Shown here: positions 1 through 9,403 of the stretch, in pieces
Position numbering within the stretch: the stretch's first letter is position 1
Layout: every line of letters begins with the position of its first letter
From: JACCYU01 sp050740315
Lineage (GTDB): Bacteria; Pseudomonadota; Gammaproteobacteria; JACCYU01
Length of the DNA stretch: 64,000 nt
Direction: 5' to 3'
Assembly (NCBI GenBank): GCA_050740315.1
Contig: JBOIDC010000005.1
Location: 6,996-70,995, forward strand
The notes under the pieces: model-generated
What the model was told of the DNA's origin: nothing
The model's database searches: none
Seen by the model: only the letters and a program-made list of their open reading frames with translations
Position numbers and translations under genes: made by a program

Positions 1-1
1 C

Positions 2-40
2 CGTTACGATCGCTTGTACGCCAAGGTGGCGATCTCGTGA
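2..40 (+). CDS. 3' end of an upstream gene, probably polysaccharide-export related
   Basis: An open frame enters from the left edge and reads twelve codons (RYDRLYAKVAIS) before a TGA at 38-40. The stop overlaps the GTG start of the ABC ATPase (GTGA), the usual arrangement for translationally coupled genes. In ABC-dependent O-antigen or capsule loci the gene before the ATPase is normally the membrane permease, so that is the natural guess. Twelve residues are too few to identify the family. Confidence 0.4.
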   Translation, partial: RYDRLYAKVAIS

Positions 41-801
41 GAACCATTTCGGCCGATGACCAGCCCATATTGCGGCTGCAGAATGTGGGTGTCTCATATC
101 AACGCCGCAGCGGTTTGTTCAGGCGCACGCCGTTCTGGGCGCTGCGGAATGTATCGTTCGACCTGTACAGGGGCGAAAGCCTGGGAGTCATCGGTGGTAA
201 CGGCGCGGGCAAGAGTACGCTTTTGAAATTGATCGCGGGGATCATCGATCCCGACAGCGGCCATGTGCAACGCGCCGATCTGCGTGCCGCGATGCTGTCC
301 TTGCGAATCGGTTTTCTGCCTTACCTGACAGGGCGCGAAAACGCGATCCTGAGCGGCATGCTGATGGGCATCCGCCGCCGCGAGATCGAGCGGAACATGG
401 ATGAGATCATCGCTTTTTCAGGGCTCAAAGACTTTATCGATCAGCATCTGAACACTTATTCCGCCGGCATGAAGGCGCGGCTGGGTTTCGCCGTGGCGTT
501 CCTTTCCGACCCTGACATCCTGCTGGTGGATGAGGCGCTGGGCGTGGGCGATGCCCAGTTCCGGAGAAAATCGGGCAAACTGATGCGCGAGAAGATCAAG
601 TCCGACAAGACCGTGGTGATCGTGTCGCACTCGACCGCGCAGCTGCGCGCGCTTTGCGACCGCATAGTCTGGATCGACAAAGGCGTCACGAAACTGGTTG
701 GAAGCGTGGACGAGGTGCTGAGCCAGTATGGCGGCGATGAGCCGGCCGGGCTTCGGCGGCCGCACGGCGGCAACAAGGCTAGAAGATCCCACCTGGCCTA
801 A
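37..801 (+). CDS. ABC transporter ATP-binding protein, polysaccharide export (Wzt/KpsT/TagH type)
   Basis: This is the ATPase half of an ABC-2 exporter that would move a lipid-linked or finished polysaccharide across the inner membrane. Visible motifs are Walker A GGNGAGKST (residues 53-61), the signature YSAGM (141-145), Walker B ILLVDE (161-166) and the switch histidine H198. At 254 residues it lacks the roughly 150-residue C-terminal carbohydrate-binding domain of long Wzt proteins, so it resembles KpsT, TagH and short RfbE types. The start is GTG, overlapping the stop of the upstream frame. Its place ahead of glycosyl- and sulfotransferases supports a role in exporting the product of this locus. 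The permease partner must lie upstream, outside the window. Substrate is inferred from context. Confidence 0.88.
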   Translation: MRTISADDQPILRLQNVGVSYQRRSGLFRRTPFWALRNVSFDLYRGESLGVIGGNGAGKSTLLKLIAGIIDPDSGHVQRADLRAAMLSLRIGFLPYLTGRENAILSGMLMGIRRREIERNMDEIIAFSGLKDFIDQHLNTYSAGMKARLGFAVAFLSDPDILLVDEALGVGDAQFRRKSGKLMREKIKSDKTVVIVSHSTAQLRALCDRIVWIDKGVTKLVGSVDEVLSQYGGDEPAGLRRPHGGNKARRSHLA

Positions 802-823
802 ACTGCCTGGGTTATCCAAAGAT

Positions 824-3800
824 ATGCGCGTCCTGGTCATTCTCGGCATGCACAGAAGCGGCACTTCCGCGGTGGCGCGGGTGTGCAATCTGCTGGGCGC
901 CGAAGTTGGCGAACATCTGATGCCGCCAAGTGAAGGCAATAACCCTACCGGTTTCTGGGAGCTGGACGAGGTAAGGATTATTCACGACAAGCTGCTGCAT
1001 TCACTTGGCTCTTCCTGGGATGCCTCCGCACCGCTGCCGGCGGACTGGCGGAAAAGTCCGCAGATCTCGGTATTCAGAGATCGCCTGACGGAGGTGGTGC
1101 GGCGCGAATTTGGAGACTCGGAATTTGCGTGTCTCAAAGATCCGAGACTGTGTCGGCTGGTTCCGCTGTGGAAAGACATATTCGAAGCGCTGGAGTGGAC
1201 ACCGCATTATCTGCTGACGCTGCGTAATCCGCTGGACGTAGCCCGCTCATTGAATGCCCGGGATAAACTGCATCACTGTCAGTCCCATCTGCTGTGGCTG
1301 CGACATGTTCTCGAAGCCGAAAGATGGACGCGAGGTCAGCGTCGCGCGTTCGTCAGCTATGAGCACTTGATGGCCGACTGGCGCGCGGCGATGACGCCGG
1401 CCTGGCGACAACTCGGACTGGGTGAGTTGACCGTGGACCCTTCGGCCGCGCGCGAAATCGATGCGTTCCTTCAAACGGATCTGCGACATCACTCCAGCAG
1501 CCGCGACGATCTGGAAAACGACCAACGCCTTATGCTGATCCGCAGGGTCTATGATGATTACGCGTCGACGGTGCGCGATGATGCGTCGAGAGGGTCAGCG
1601 GGTTTCCTCGAGCTGGAAAAAATTCTCACCGAAGCGTCGTTTCTGTTCGAGCCGATCATTGCCGACGAGCGTGGGCAGAAGACGGCGCTGGCGACGCAAC
1701 TGCACTCGGCCAACCTCCGGTTGAATGCCGCAACCGGCGACGTCAACCGGCTGACCCACGAGCTCGCCGCGGCCAATGCGCAAGTCAGGGCGCGCGTGGC
1801 GGAGGTAGCGGAGCGCGACCGCATCATAAACGCCGTGTTGTCTTCGACCAGCTGGCGCGTTACCGCCCCGGTCCGGAGAATCACGACCATCGCACGCGCC
1901 TCGCGCGACCGTGCGCGGGTGAAAACCGCGGATTACCTGCGCCGGCTGTTTAACAGCCTACCGATAAACGACCACCAGAAAGTAAGGCTAAAGTCCTACA
2001 TCTCCGCGCGCACCGGACTGATGCAAAAGCTGATGGACAGCAATGACGGGGAATATCGGGACTGGATCGCGCGCTACGACACTCTGAACGAGCCCGACCG
2101 AGACGCCATAAAACAGCACATCGAGCGGCTCGCGCACGTGCCGCTGATCTCGGTCATCATGCCCGTGTTCAACACGCCAGAGCGGTTTTTGCGCGAGGCG
2201 ATAGAATCGGTAACTGGCCAGTTGTACGAACACTGGGAGCTTTGCATCGCGGACGACTGTTCGACCGAGCCTCACGTGTCGAAGGTTATTCGCGAATATC
2301 AGCAGCGGGACCACAGGATCAAGTCGGTTTTTCGCGAATGTAATGGCAACATCTCCGCCAGCAGCAACAGCGCGCTGGAGTTGGCTAGCGGCGAGTTCAT
2401 CGCGCTCATGGATCACGACGACGTGATCCCGGCGCACGCCTTGTATATGGTGGCGGTCGCCATAAACCGGAATCCCGGCGCCGATGTTATTTATTCGGAC
2501 GAAGATAAAGTTGACGGCAACGGCCGGCGTTATAGGCCGTACTTCAAGTCCGACTGGAATCCGGATCTGTTCTATGCCCAGAATATGGTCAACCATCTGG
2601 GGGTTTACCGGACGTCGCTGGTCGAGGCGGTGTCGGGCTTTCGCGAAGGTTTCGAAGGCAGCCAGGATTACGACCTGATGTTACGGATCCTCGAGCGGAC
2701 GTCGCCGGACAGGATCGTCCACGTCCCGCACGTGCTCTACCACTGGCGAACGGCGTCGTCGCTGAATTCGTTTTCGCGTAAGGAACTACCGCGCGCACTG
2801 TCGTCCGCGCAGCGCGCATTGCAAGCGCACTTCGACCGGATCGGGGTCGAGGCGGCGGTGCAACCGGCGCCCGGCGCGAGTCATTATCAGCGTGTCAAGC
2901 GCCCCGTGCGCAGCCCCACGCCGCTGGTGTCTATCATTATCCCCACCCGCGACAAGGTGGACCTGCTGCGGCAGTGCGTCGAGGGTTTGTTAACCAGAAC
3001 GCACTACACCGCGTTTGAGGTGATCATCGTCGATAATGACAGCGTCGAGCCCAAAACGCTTGCTTATCTGCGCGCGATACAAAGCGATCCGCGCGTGCGC
3101 GTGCTTGCCTACGACGAGGAATTCAACTATTCGGCGATCAATAATTTTGCCATCCGCCAGGCCAAAGGCGAGCTGGTGTGCCTGCTGAACAACGATATCG
3201 TCGTCATCAACGAAGAGTGGCTGAGCGAACTCGTCAGCCACGCCGTGCGGCCGGAGGTCGGCGCGGCGGGAGCGATGCTCTACTATCCTGACGATACCAT
3301 TCAGCATGCCGGCATTGTCGTGGGTGTCGGCGGGGTCGCTGGTCACAGTCACAAGCTGTTCCGGCGTGGCGATCCGGGTTATTTCGGACGTCTGTCGCTG
3401 GCGCACAACGTCAGCGGTGTGACCGGCGCCTGCCTGCTCGCACGGCGCGCGGTGCTGGACGAGTGCGGCGGACTGGACGCAGAAAATCTCAAGGTGGCGT
3501 TCAATGACGTCGACCTGTGCCTGAAACTTCGCGAACGAGGCTATCTGATCGTGTGGACGCCGCACGCCGAACTTTATCATCTGGAATCGGCTTCCCGCGG
3601 TTCGGACAACGTGCCCGAGACAGTCGACCGCTTTAACCGCGAGCAGGTATGGATGAAGCAGCGCTGGGGCGAGAGCCTTGCGAACGATCCGTATTACAAT
3701 CCCAATCTCACGCTTGAAAAAAGCGATTTCTCGCTCGCGTTTCCGCCGCGTGTCGGCAAGCCCTGGCGCGATATGTCCGCCTTTTCAGAGGATAACGCCG

Positions 3801-3874
3801 GAACACGTGCGCAGGCAGCGACGCAAGGCCCTGGAAACAAATATGTCGAACACGAATTGCGCGACGAGTTTTGA
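824..3874 (+). CDS. Trimodular protein: sulfotransferase, coiled coil, two GT2 glycosyltransferase domains
   Basis: A 1016-residue fusion. Residues 1-230 are a PAPS-dependent sulfotransferase: the 5'-phosphosulfate loop is HRSGTS (10-15) and the 3'-phosphate motif is RNPLDVARS (134-142). Residues about 280-335 look like a coiled-coil linker. Residues about 440-660 form a GT-A family 2 domain (VISVIMPVFN-type start, DHDD metal-binding site at 530-533). A second GT2 domain runs from about 704 to 950, with LNND as its DxD-like site. An in-frame start at 728 would overlap the ABC gene; 824 places the initiator directly before the beta strand of the sulfotransferase and leaves a 22-base gap. The protein probably adds two sugars and one sulfate to a growing chain on the cytoplasmic face. 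Acceptors are unknown. Confidence 0.85.
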   Translation: MRVLVILGMHRSGTSAVARVCNLLGAEVGEHLMPPSEGNNPTGFWELDEVRIIHDKLLHSLGSSWDASAPLPADWRKSPQISVFRDRLTEVVRREFGDSEFACLKDPRLCRLVPLWKDIFEALEWTPHYLLTLRNPLDVARSLNARDKLHHCQSHLLWLRHVLEAERWTRGQRRAFVSYEHLMADWRAAMTPAWRQLGLGELTVDPSAAREIDAFLQTDLRHHSSSRDDLENDQRLMLIRRVYDDYASTVRDDASRGSAGFLELEKILTEASFLFEPIIADERGQKTALATQLHSANLRLNAATGDVNRLTHELAAANAQVRARVAEVAERDRIINAVLSSTSWRVTAPVRRITTIARASRDRARVKTADYLRRLFNSLPINDHQKVRLKSYISARTGLMQKLMDSNDGEYRDWIARYDTLNEPDRDAIKQHIERLAHVPLISVIMPVFNTPERFLREAIESVTGQLYEHWELCIADDCSTEPHVSKVIREYQQRDHRIKSVFRECNGNISASSNSALELASGEFIALMDHDDVIPAHALYMVAVAINRNPGADVIYSDEDKVDGNGRRYRPYFKSDWNPDLFYAQNMVNHLGVYRTSLVEAVSGFREGFEGSQDYDLMLRILERTSPDRIVHVPHVLYHWRTASSLNSFSRKELPRALSSAQRALQAHFDRIGVEAAVQPAPGASHYQRVKRPVRSPTPLVSIIIPTRDKVDLLRQCVEGLLTRTHYTAFEVIIVDNDSVEPKTLAYLRAIQSDPRVRVLAYDEEFNYSAINNFAIRQAKGELVCLLNNDIVVINEEWLSELVSHAVRPEVGAAGAMLYYPDDTIQHAGIVVGVGGVAGHSHKLFRRGDPGYFGRLSLAHNVSGVTGACLLARRAVLDECGGLDAENLKVAFNDVDLCLKLRERGYLIVWTPHAELYHLESASRGSDNVPETVDRFNREQVWMKQRWGESLANDPYYNPNLTLEKSDFSLAFPPRVGKPWRDMSAFSEDNAGTRAQAATQGPGNKYVEHELRDEF

Positions 3875-3940
3875 CCGGTGTTTGTGCAGGATTGCGAGAG
3901 AAAACATCGGTGACATTGACGTCAATAATATGGAAAAAAC

Positions 3941-4753
3941 ATGAACATTCTGGTTATCGGTAAAGGCAAGACAGGTACGACCATCATATCCAAGTCGATA
4001 CAGCTTTCGATTCCTGATTCGCTTTATTATCTGGAACCCAAACGGATCGGGTTCTTTCTGAACAGGGATCACCTGAACCGCGCCAACGTCGTAAAAATCA
4101 TCTACGAGCACTGGGACAAGACGCCATACTTGCGCGATGCCATCGTCCACAACGAGCTGACGTTCAAGTTCGACAAGATTGTGGCGATCGTGCGTGACCT
4201 TCGTGACGAGGCCATAAGCCGGCTCTTTTATATCGCTCACCCGCTAGCACAGCGCGGTGTTAACGATAAGGACATGGCGCGATGGCTTGAGGTGTTGAAA
4301 GCCAAAGAACGGGATCCGAATAGCGTCTCGTTCATGGATCTGATGAACAATCTCAACGGAATCTTCGGCACGAAGGTGACGCCACGCGCGCCCAGGGACG
4401 AGCAGTATCTGGATTTTCTGGACAGACATGCCGCCAAACTGCGCGTGGTCAAATATGAAGATTTTATAGAAGACCACCTGGATGATCTGGAATCGTACCT
4501 GGGTTTTGAGGTGTCGGATAATCGGCATGTCGGCGAGTACCATTGGACCCGACGCACCGCCGCCGCCAACAACTGGAAGCGGTTTTTTACCCATACTGAC
4601 GTGAACAGATTGCGTGACCTGTATGATCCCTTGCTCAGCCGCTGGGACTACACAGACTGGTCGCTGGATCAGAATCCCGTGGTGAAACCGGCAGAGTGCT
4701 CCCGATACGTTGAGCGCATCGTCGCGGGCGTGCGCGCCGCCGCGCGAGCCTGA
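3941..4753 (+). CDS. Sulfotransferase family protein
   Basis: A 270-residue single-domain protein with the two PAPS contacts of the sulfotransferase fold: KGKTGTT (8-14) after the first strand, and RDLRDEAIS (85-93). It should transfer sulfate from PAPS to a hydroxyl, here most likely on a sugar, given the surrounding glycosyltransferases. It has no signal peptide or membrane segment, so a cytoplasmic enzyme acting before export is expected. It is the second of six sulfotransferase domains in the locus and is not closely similar to the 5681/6568 pair. Substrate position cannot be read from sequence. Confidence 0.75.
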   Translation: MNILVIGKGKTGTTIISKSIQLSIPDSLYYLEPKRIGFFLNRDHLNRANVVKIIYEHWDKTPYLRDAIVHNELTFKFDKIVAIVRDLRDEAISRLFYIAHPLAQRGVNDKDMARWLEVLKAKERDPNSVSFMDLMNNLNGIFGTKVTPRAPRDEQYLDFLDRHAAKLRVVKYEDFIEDHLDDLESYLGFEVSDNRHVGEYHWTRRTAAANNWKRFFTHTDVNRLRDLYDPLLSRWDYTDWSLDQNPVVKPAECSRYVERIVAGVRAAARA

Positions 4754-4846
4754 ATCATCCACCGGCGATGCGCGGCCCGTACGTAATATCGGGACCCGCG
4801 GCGTGCCGGCGATTGACGTTTCGAATGGAAATTAATGGAGGCTAAA

Positions 4847-5590
4847 GTGTGGCATAGAATTCGGAGCCTGCTTGCTAGAGACGGCGGCGGGTCGGCTAGT
4901 GACGTCGTGGGCGGGGCCGGCATTGCGCAGGAGTTTGAAAAGCGTCAGCCGTGGGTTACGAAGTTCTCGATCGACGGCGTAACGTACGGTGGCGCATTCG
5001 ACGCGATGAACGATGCGCGGCTGACGCAGTTTCATGCACATTTCCCTGACGTCAAAACGATACTCGAGCTGGGTTCGCTGGAAGGCGGCCACAGCTTCGG
5101 GCTCGCGAGCCATTCGAATGTGGAGCGTATCGTTGCGCTGGAAGGCCGGTCGTTCAACATAGAACGCGCGCGGTTCGTCCAGAAATTGCTCGGCGTGGAC
5201 AAGGTGAAGTTTATCGAGGTCAATCTTGAGGAAACGGACCTCGCTGTTCACGGGCAGTTCGATGCGGTTTTCTGCGCGGGTCTGCTGTATCACCTGCCGG
5301 AGCCGTGGAAACTGATTGCCCAGTGTGCCCGCGTCGGCCCCGGCCTTTTTATCTGGACGCATTATGCCGCCGACAATAATACGGTCGAAGTCAACGGATA
5401 CCAGGGGAAGTGGTATCAGGAGAGCGGCCTGCGCGATCCGCTTAGCGGCATGTCCAAGGAATCGTTCTGGCCGACCTTGACGTCGCTGAAGGCTATGTTG
5501 ACGCAGAAAGGGTTCGGGAACGTGCACGTGATCGAGGACGATCCAAAACATCCGCATGGGCCTGCGGTGACGCTGGCGGCGAAAAGATAA
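4847..5590 (+). CDS. Class I SAM-dependent methyltransferase
   Basis: A Rossmann-fold methyltransferase. The SAM-binding motif I is ILELGSLEGGHS near residue 65, followed by an acidic ALEGRS at the end of strand 2 and VFCAGLLYHLPEPW around motif IV. The GTG at 4847 has a perfect GGAGG five bases upstream (4837-4841). The alternative ATG at 4835 would place that Shine-Dalgarno inside the gene, so GTG is preferred. The protein is 247 residues long with no membrane segment. In this setting it may O-methylate a sugar or cap a chain, but a small-molecule substrate cannot be excluded. Confidence 0.75.
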   Translation: MWHRIRSLLARDGGGSASDVVGGAGIAQEFEKRQPWVTKFSIDGVTYGGAFDAMNDARLTQFHAHFPDVKTILELGSLEGGHSFGLASHSNVERIVALEGRSFNIERARFVQKLLGVDKVKFIEVNLEETDLAVHGQFDAVFCAGLLYHLPEPWKLIAQCARVGPGLFIWTHYAADNNTVEVNGYQGKWYQESGLRDPLSGMSKESFWPTLTSLKAMLTQKGFGNVHVIEDDPKHPHGPAVTLAAKR

Positions 5591-5680
5591 ATGTGTCCTT
5601 TTTTACTTGCGTTCATCGCGACTGGGAATGCCGCCGCCCGTGCGTAAAGAATTCACTCAGGCGGAGGACGGAGACACGAT

Positions 5681-6460
5681 ATGGATCTAAGTGTAATAGT
5701 CGGCACACGTCCGCCGCCGATCATCGATTCGCGCAACAAGCTCATTCTAATCTGGAGCGCAAAGGCCGGGTGCACCTTCGCGGTCAAGTGGATGTTTCTC
5801 CACATGGGTGTTTTCGAGGAGGCGTTCCCGCGCGTGCACAAGTATCGCGTCGAGAAGTTGTATCCCAGTAAAGAGCACAGGGCCGCCGTTGAGGATTTCG
5901 TGGGTGCGCCCGACGCCTATCGCGCAGTCAAATTCGCAAGATCGCCGTTCAAGCGAGCGGTCAGTTCGTACATACAGGCAGCACGGTTCGGGTACGAAGA
6001 TGCCGGAATCAGCAAGTTCCTCGGGCGCAAGGTGGACGCAACAAGCCGCTTTTCGTTCAGAGAGTTTCTGCGCTATCTCGAAACCGTAGATCTGACCAAG
6101 TGCAATATTCACCATCAACTACAAGCGCATGCGCTGGAGCGTCGATGCATGCTGGCGTCGACGTTTCTGGTCAACCTGGACCATTCCCTGCAAACGCTTC
6201 CGAAGCTCGAGTCTTTCCTGGGGCTAGCGCAAAGTGATCCGCGGCGTTTCCGGGAATCACACCATCACACCCGCAAGCCGCAAGATCCGGTCAATGGTTT
6301 TAACGGGGATACGCTTTTCGACATCTTTAATAAGGCCGCGCCTGAGATGCCGGAATATCGCAGCTTTTATGACGCCGACCTGGAAGCCATCGTAATCCGC
6401 CTATACGCGCAAGATTTTCTGCGTTATGGATTTAGCGCCTCACTGAATGCGACTTCGTAG
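5681..6460 (+). CDS. Sulfotransferase (carbohydrate sulfotransferase-like), tandem copy 1
   Basis: A 259-residue protein with a SAKAGCTF phosphosulfate loop (26-33) and RSPFKRAVSSY (87-97), typical of the carbohydrate sulfotransferase branch (Sulfotransfer_2-like). A conserved histidine-rich SHHHTR segment lies near residue 196. Purine-rich GGAGG/GGAG stretches precede the ATG. The next gene is a clear paralogue along its full length, sharing the SAKxGCTF, FKRAxSSYI, SFREF, LETxDL, SHHHTR and FYDADLE blocks, so the pair arose by tandem duplication. Both probably sulfate different positions or residues of the same polysaccharide; that is inference. Confidence 0.78.
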   Translation: MDLSVIVGTRPPPIIDSRNKLILIWSAKAGCTFAVKWMFLHMGVFEEAFPRVHKYRVEKLYPSKEHRAAVEDFVGAPDAYRAVKFARSPFKRAVSSYIQAARFGYEDAGISKFLGRKVDATSRFSFREFLRYLETVDLTKCNIHHQLQAHALERRCMLASTFLVNLDHSLQTLPKLESFLGLAQSDPRRFRESHHHTRKPQDPVNGFNGDTLFDIFNKAAPEMPEYRSFYDADLEAIVIRLYAQDFLRYGFSASLNATS

Positions 6461-6567
6461 AGAACAATGCGATCTGTCATGCGTTTTGTGTTGATGCTGT
6501 ATCAGATAGCCGTAACTGGATTTCGACGCGCGCCAAACAGATGGCGATACGGTCTTCGGAACATCAC

Positions 6568-7389
6568 ATGAACCCAGCCAATTCCAAACATGCCGATGAG
6601 GGAAGACAGCGACTTCTTGAACTGTTGTCGACTTCCCCTCAGCCGATCGTTGATTCCCAGCACAAGCTGGTGCTTCTCTGGAGCGCCAAGTCGGGCTGTA
6701 CGTTCGCCATCAAGTGGATGTTCGATCATATGGGGCTTCTGCAAGAAGCGCTGGCGCACCACAGCTGGATCCATTATTTCCGCACGGACAAGCTCTATAA
6801 AAGCGATGCGCACCAGGCGTCAATGCAGGATTTTGTCGATACGCCCGAGGCCTACCGGGTGGTGAAGATCGTCAGGAACCCGTTCAAACGGGCTTTGAGC
6901 TCATACATCCATGCGTCGCAGTGTGGCTATGAAGATGCGCATATGGCGGTGTTTTTAAGCCGTCCCGTCGATATGAATAATCGATACTCGTTTCGGGAAT
7001 TCGTTGCCTATCTGGAAACGATCGACCTGAACGCCTGCAACGAGCACCACCGGTTGCAAGCGCATCGTCTCGAGCGGGCCTTCGTGCCGGGTACGCGCTA
7101 CGTGATCGACCTCGATCACTCCATGACATTGCTTCCAAGGCTGGAAGATGCGCTCGGTTTACCACGATCGAAATTGAGCCGCTACCGGAAATCGCATCAT
7201 CACACGCGAACCTCATCGTCCGTCGCCACGGGGTTCAGCGGCGATGCATTGTTGAGCGTAACGAGAGAATCCAAAGACAAACTACCCGCCTACCGTCGCT
7301 TCTACGATGCGGATCTGGAGCGTCGCGTTTATAATCTGTACGCCGAAGATTTTCTGCTCTACGGTTTCGCCACGACACTCGATACATAA
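6568..7389 (+). CDS. Sulfotransferase (carbohydrate sulfotransferase-like), tandem copy 2
   Basis: The 273-residue paralogue of the preceding gene. PAPS-binding motifs are SAKSGCTF (39-46) and RNPFKRALSSY (103-113). SHHHTR and FYDADLE are kept. By eye about half the residues match copy 1, so the duplication is old enough for the acceptor sites to have diverged. An earlier in-frame ATG at 6541 is possible; 6568 was chosen because a weak CGGAAC precedes it and the extra residues have no counterpart in copy 1. No signal peptide, so a cytoplasmic enzyme. Confidence 0.78.
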   Translation: MNPANSKHADEGRQRLLELLSTSPQPIVDSQHKLVLLWSAKSGCTFAIKWMFDHMGLLQEALAHHSWIHYFRTDKLYKSDAHQASMQDFVDTPEAYRVVKIVRNPFKRALSSYIHASQCGYEDAHMAVFLSRPVDMNNRYSFREFVAYLETIDLNACNEHHRLQAHRLERAFVPGTRYVIDLDHSMTLLPRLEDALGLPRSKLSRYRKSHHHTRTSSSVATGFSGDALLSVTRESKDKLPAYRRFYDADLERRVYNLYAEDFLLYGFATTLDT

Positions 7390-7414
7390 TGTTTCGCCTG
7401 TCAGCGGTGCGCCT

Positions 7415-8368
7415 ATGGCTTTTGCGTACTCGCATACACACGGCGCTTTCGACGCGCTGAGCGTGGAACGGGCCGGACTGGTGCGGCTGGAAGGGTGGGA
7501 CAGCAGCCCGAGGATTCAGGACGTCGAGATCGCTAAATGTTTAGTGGACGACAACGAACTGCCGGTGCTGGAGGCGTTTCGCACCTATCGGCCCGATGTC
7601 GCCGCAGCGACAGGATCGGACAACGCTTTTCTGGGTCTGGCCGTGCTTTACGGAGTGCCCGCGCAGCTGCATGGGGTCGTTCATCGCCTGAAGGTGACGC
7701 ATCGTGAAGCGATCGTTTTCGAGCTCAACGACGCATTTCAAACTGAAAATCCGCCGTACAGCAAGCTGTTCGATTCGCCGGATGTTCTGCATCGGGAGAA
7801 TGTTTATGGTTACGGTCCGCCCACGAGCGCCGTGGCCGAGGAGATCAAGCGCTTAGGGCTGATGCTGCCAGGTCCGGTGCTGGATTTTGGCTGCGGCAGC
7901 GGCGTGCTGATCAAACTGCTCCGCGCCCGGAATATCGAGGCGCATGGCATCGAGATAGATCGCAAAGCGGTGTCCGACAGCCTGCTGCCCGAGGTGCGCG
8001 AGCATATTCAGCTTTACGACGGCCGATTCCCGCTGCCGTTCGCCGACGGCCAGTTCGAGAGCGTCATCGCATCCGAGGTCATCGAGCATGTCCCCGCGTA
8101 CGAAGATGCGCTGGATGAAATCGCGCGCGTTACCCGGCGCGCTTTCCTGATTACGGTGCCGGACATGAGTTCAGTTCCGCTGTGTCATCACAATCACGTG
8201 GTGCCGTGGCATCTGCTCGAATCGACGCATGTGAATTTTTTTACGCAATCGAGCTTGAGAAAAGTATTGAAGAAACGCTTCACCGACGTGCAGTTCATGC
8301 GGATATGCCCGACCGTAACCAACGGCTCCAAATGGTTCGGCAGTCTGGCCGCCATCTGTGAGAAATAA
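7415..8368 (+). CDS. SAM-dependent methyltransferase (Methyltransf_11-like)
   Basis: A 317-residue protein. The C-terminal half is a class I methyltransferase: motif I VLDFGCGSGVLIKLL, then an acidic residue at GIEID, then FESVIASEVIEHV. The N-terminal ~140 residues match no family I recognise and may bind the acceptor. The start at 7415 (ATG) follows the stop of the sulfotransferase by 25 bases; longer in-frame starts would overlap it. It probably methylates a sugar or a chain terminus in the locus product, by position only. Confidence 0.72.
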   Translation: MAFAYSHTHGAFDALSVERAGLVRLEGWDSSPRIQDVEIAKCLVDDNELPVLEAFRTYRPDVAAATGSDNAFLGLAVLYGVPAQLHGVVHRLKVTHREAIVFELNDAFQTENPPYSKLFDSPDVLHRENVYGYGPPTSAVAEEIKRLGLMLPGPVLDFGCGSGVLIKLLRARNIEAHGIEIDRKAVSDSLLPEVREHIQLYDGRFPLPFADGQFESVIASEVIEHVPAYEDALDEIARVTRRAFLITVPDMSSVPLCHHNHVVPWHLLESTHVNFFTQSSLRKVLKKRFTDVQFMRICPTVTNGSKWFGSLAAICEK

Positions 8369-8401
8369 TTTCGATGCTGGCGAGCCCAGCCCCGGTCGGG
8401 C

Positions 8402-9361
8402 GTGATTCATCATGGTGCCGTCGCGGCCGTGGTGGTGAACTGGAACGGCGGCGAAAACCTGCGTCGCAGTGTGGACAGCCTGCTTGCACAAACGCGACGG
8501 CCCGCGCGCATTCTGGTTATGGACAACGCCAGCAGCGACAACTCGCTCGACGCGCTGACGGACCTCGGTGACGCGATTGAGATTCATCGGCTGGATCGCA
8601 ATACAGGTTTCGCGGCCGCGAACAACCTTGCGATCCGGAAAGTGTCCGACTGCGAGTGGGTGGCGCTGCTCAATCCCGACGCGTTCGCCGAACCCGACTG
8701 GCTGGCGCAATTGCTGGCTGCCGCGGTCACGCACCCGGAATTCTCCTTTTTTGCTACGCGCATGCTCAATCATGCTGACCCTGACGTCCTTGATGGCGCG
8801 GGCGACGGCTATCATTTCAGCGGATGGCCCGGCCGACGCGGACACGGGCTCAAGGCTGCGGGACGTTATCTGAAGCTGGAAGAAGTGTTTGCGCCATGTG
8901 CGGCGGCCGCCTTGTATCGGCGGGAGGCCGTCATGACGGCGGGCGGATTCGATGAAGCCTTCTTCTGCTACATCGAAGACGTCGACCTCGGTTTCCGGCT
9001 ACGGCTGTGCGGCCACCGCTGCCTGTACGTGCCGACGGCAGTGGTTCGTCACGTCGGTGCGGGCACGACCGGCAAGGGCAGCGACGCAGCGATCTACTAC
9101 GGCCACCGCAACCTCGTGTGGAGCTTCTTCAAGAACATGCCACTGCCGTTGCTTGCGGTGCTTTTACTCCCGCATCTGCTGATGAATATCGTCGCCGTGG
9201 CGTGGTTCGTCGCGCGCGGCAGGGGCAGGATCATACTTGCAGCCAAGCGCGATGCAATCGTCGGTTTCAGGCGCATATTGAAACAGCGTGATAGGGCCGC
9301 CCATCGCAAACGGTTGGGAACAGCAATCGCTGCAACGCTATCATTTTGGCCTTATCGTTAG
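8402..9361 (+). CDS. Glycosyltransferase family 2, rhamnosyltransferase-like
   Basis: A 319-residue GT2 enzyme with an AVVVNWNGGENL start, NASSDNS nucleotide-binding loop, LNPDAF (DxD-like) and a YIEDVDLGFRL block shared with dTDP-rhamnosyl and related transferases. A hydrophobic stretch near residues 245-275 (PLLAVLLLPHLLMNIVAVAW) would anchor it to the inner membrane. The start is GTG. It is expected to add one sugar to the undecaprenyl-linked chain. The donor sugar cannot be assigned; rhamnose is only suggested by family resemblance. Confidence 0.8.
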   Translation: MIHHGAVAAVVVNWNGGENLRRSVDSLLAQTRRPARILVMDNASSDNSLDALTDLGDAIEIHRLDRNTGFAAANNLAIRKVSDCEWVALLNPDAFAEPDWLAQLLAAAVTHPEFSFFATRMLNHADPDVLDGAGDGYHFSGWPGRRGHGLKAAGRYLKLEEVFAPCAAAALYRREAVMTAGGFDEAFFCYIEDVDLGFRLRLCGHRCLYVPTAVVRHVGAGTTGKGSDAAIYYGHRNLVWSFFKNMPLPLLAVLLLPHLLMNIVAVAWFVARGRGRIILAAKRDAIVGFRRILKQRDRAAHRKRLGTAIAATLSFWPYR

Positions 9362-9403
9362 CGATAATGGGCAGCATAAGCCTTATTGGCTATAAAGGAG
9401 TAA

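Noticed and set aside
9352..9367. TTATCG/CGATAA hairpin spanning the end of the GT2 gene as a terminator
   Set aside because: Only six base pairs and no T run follows.
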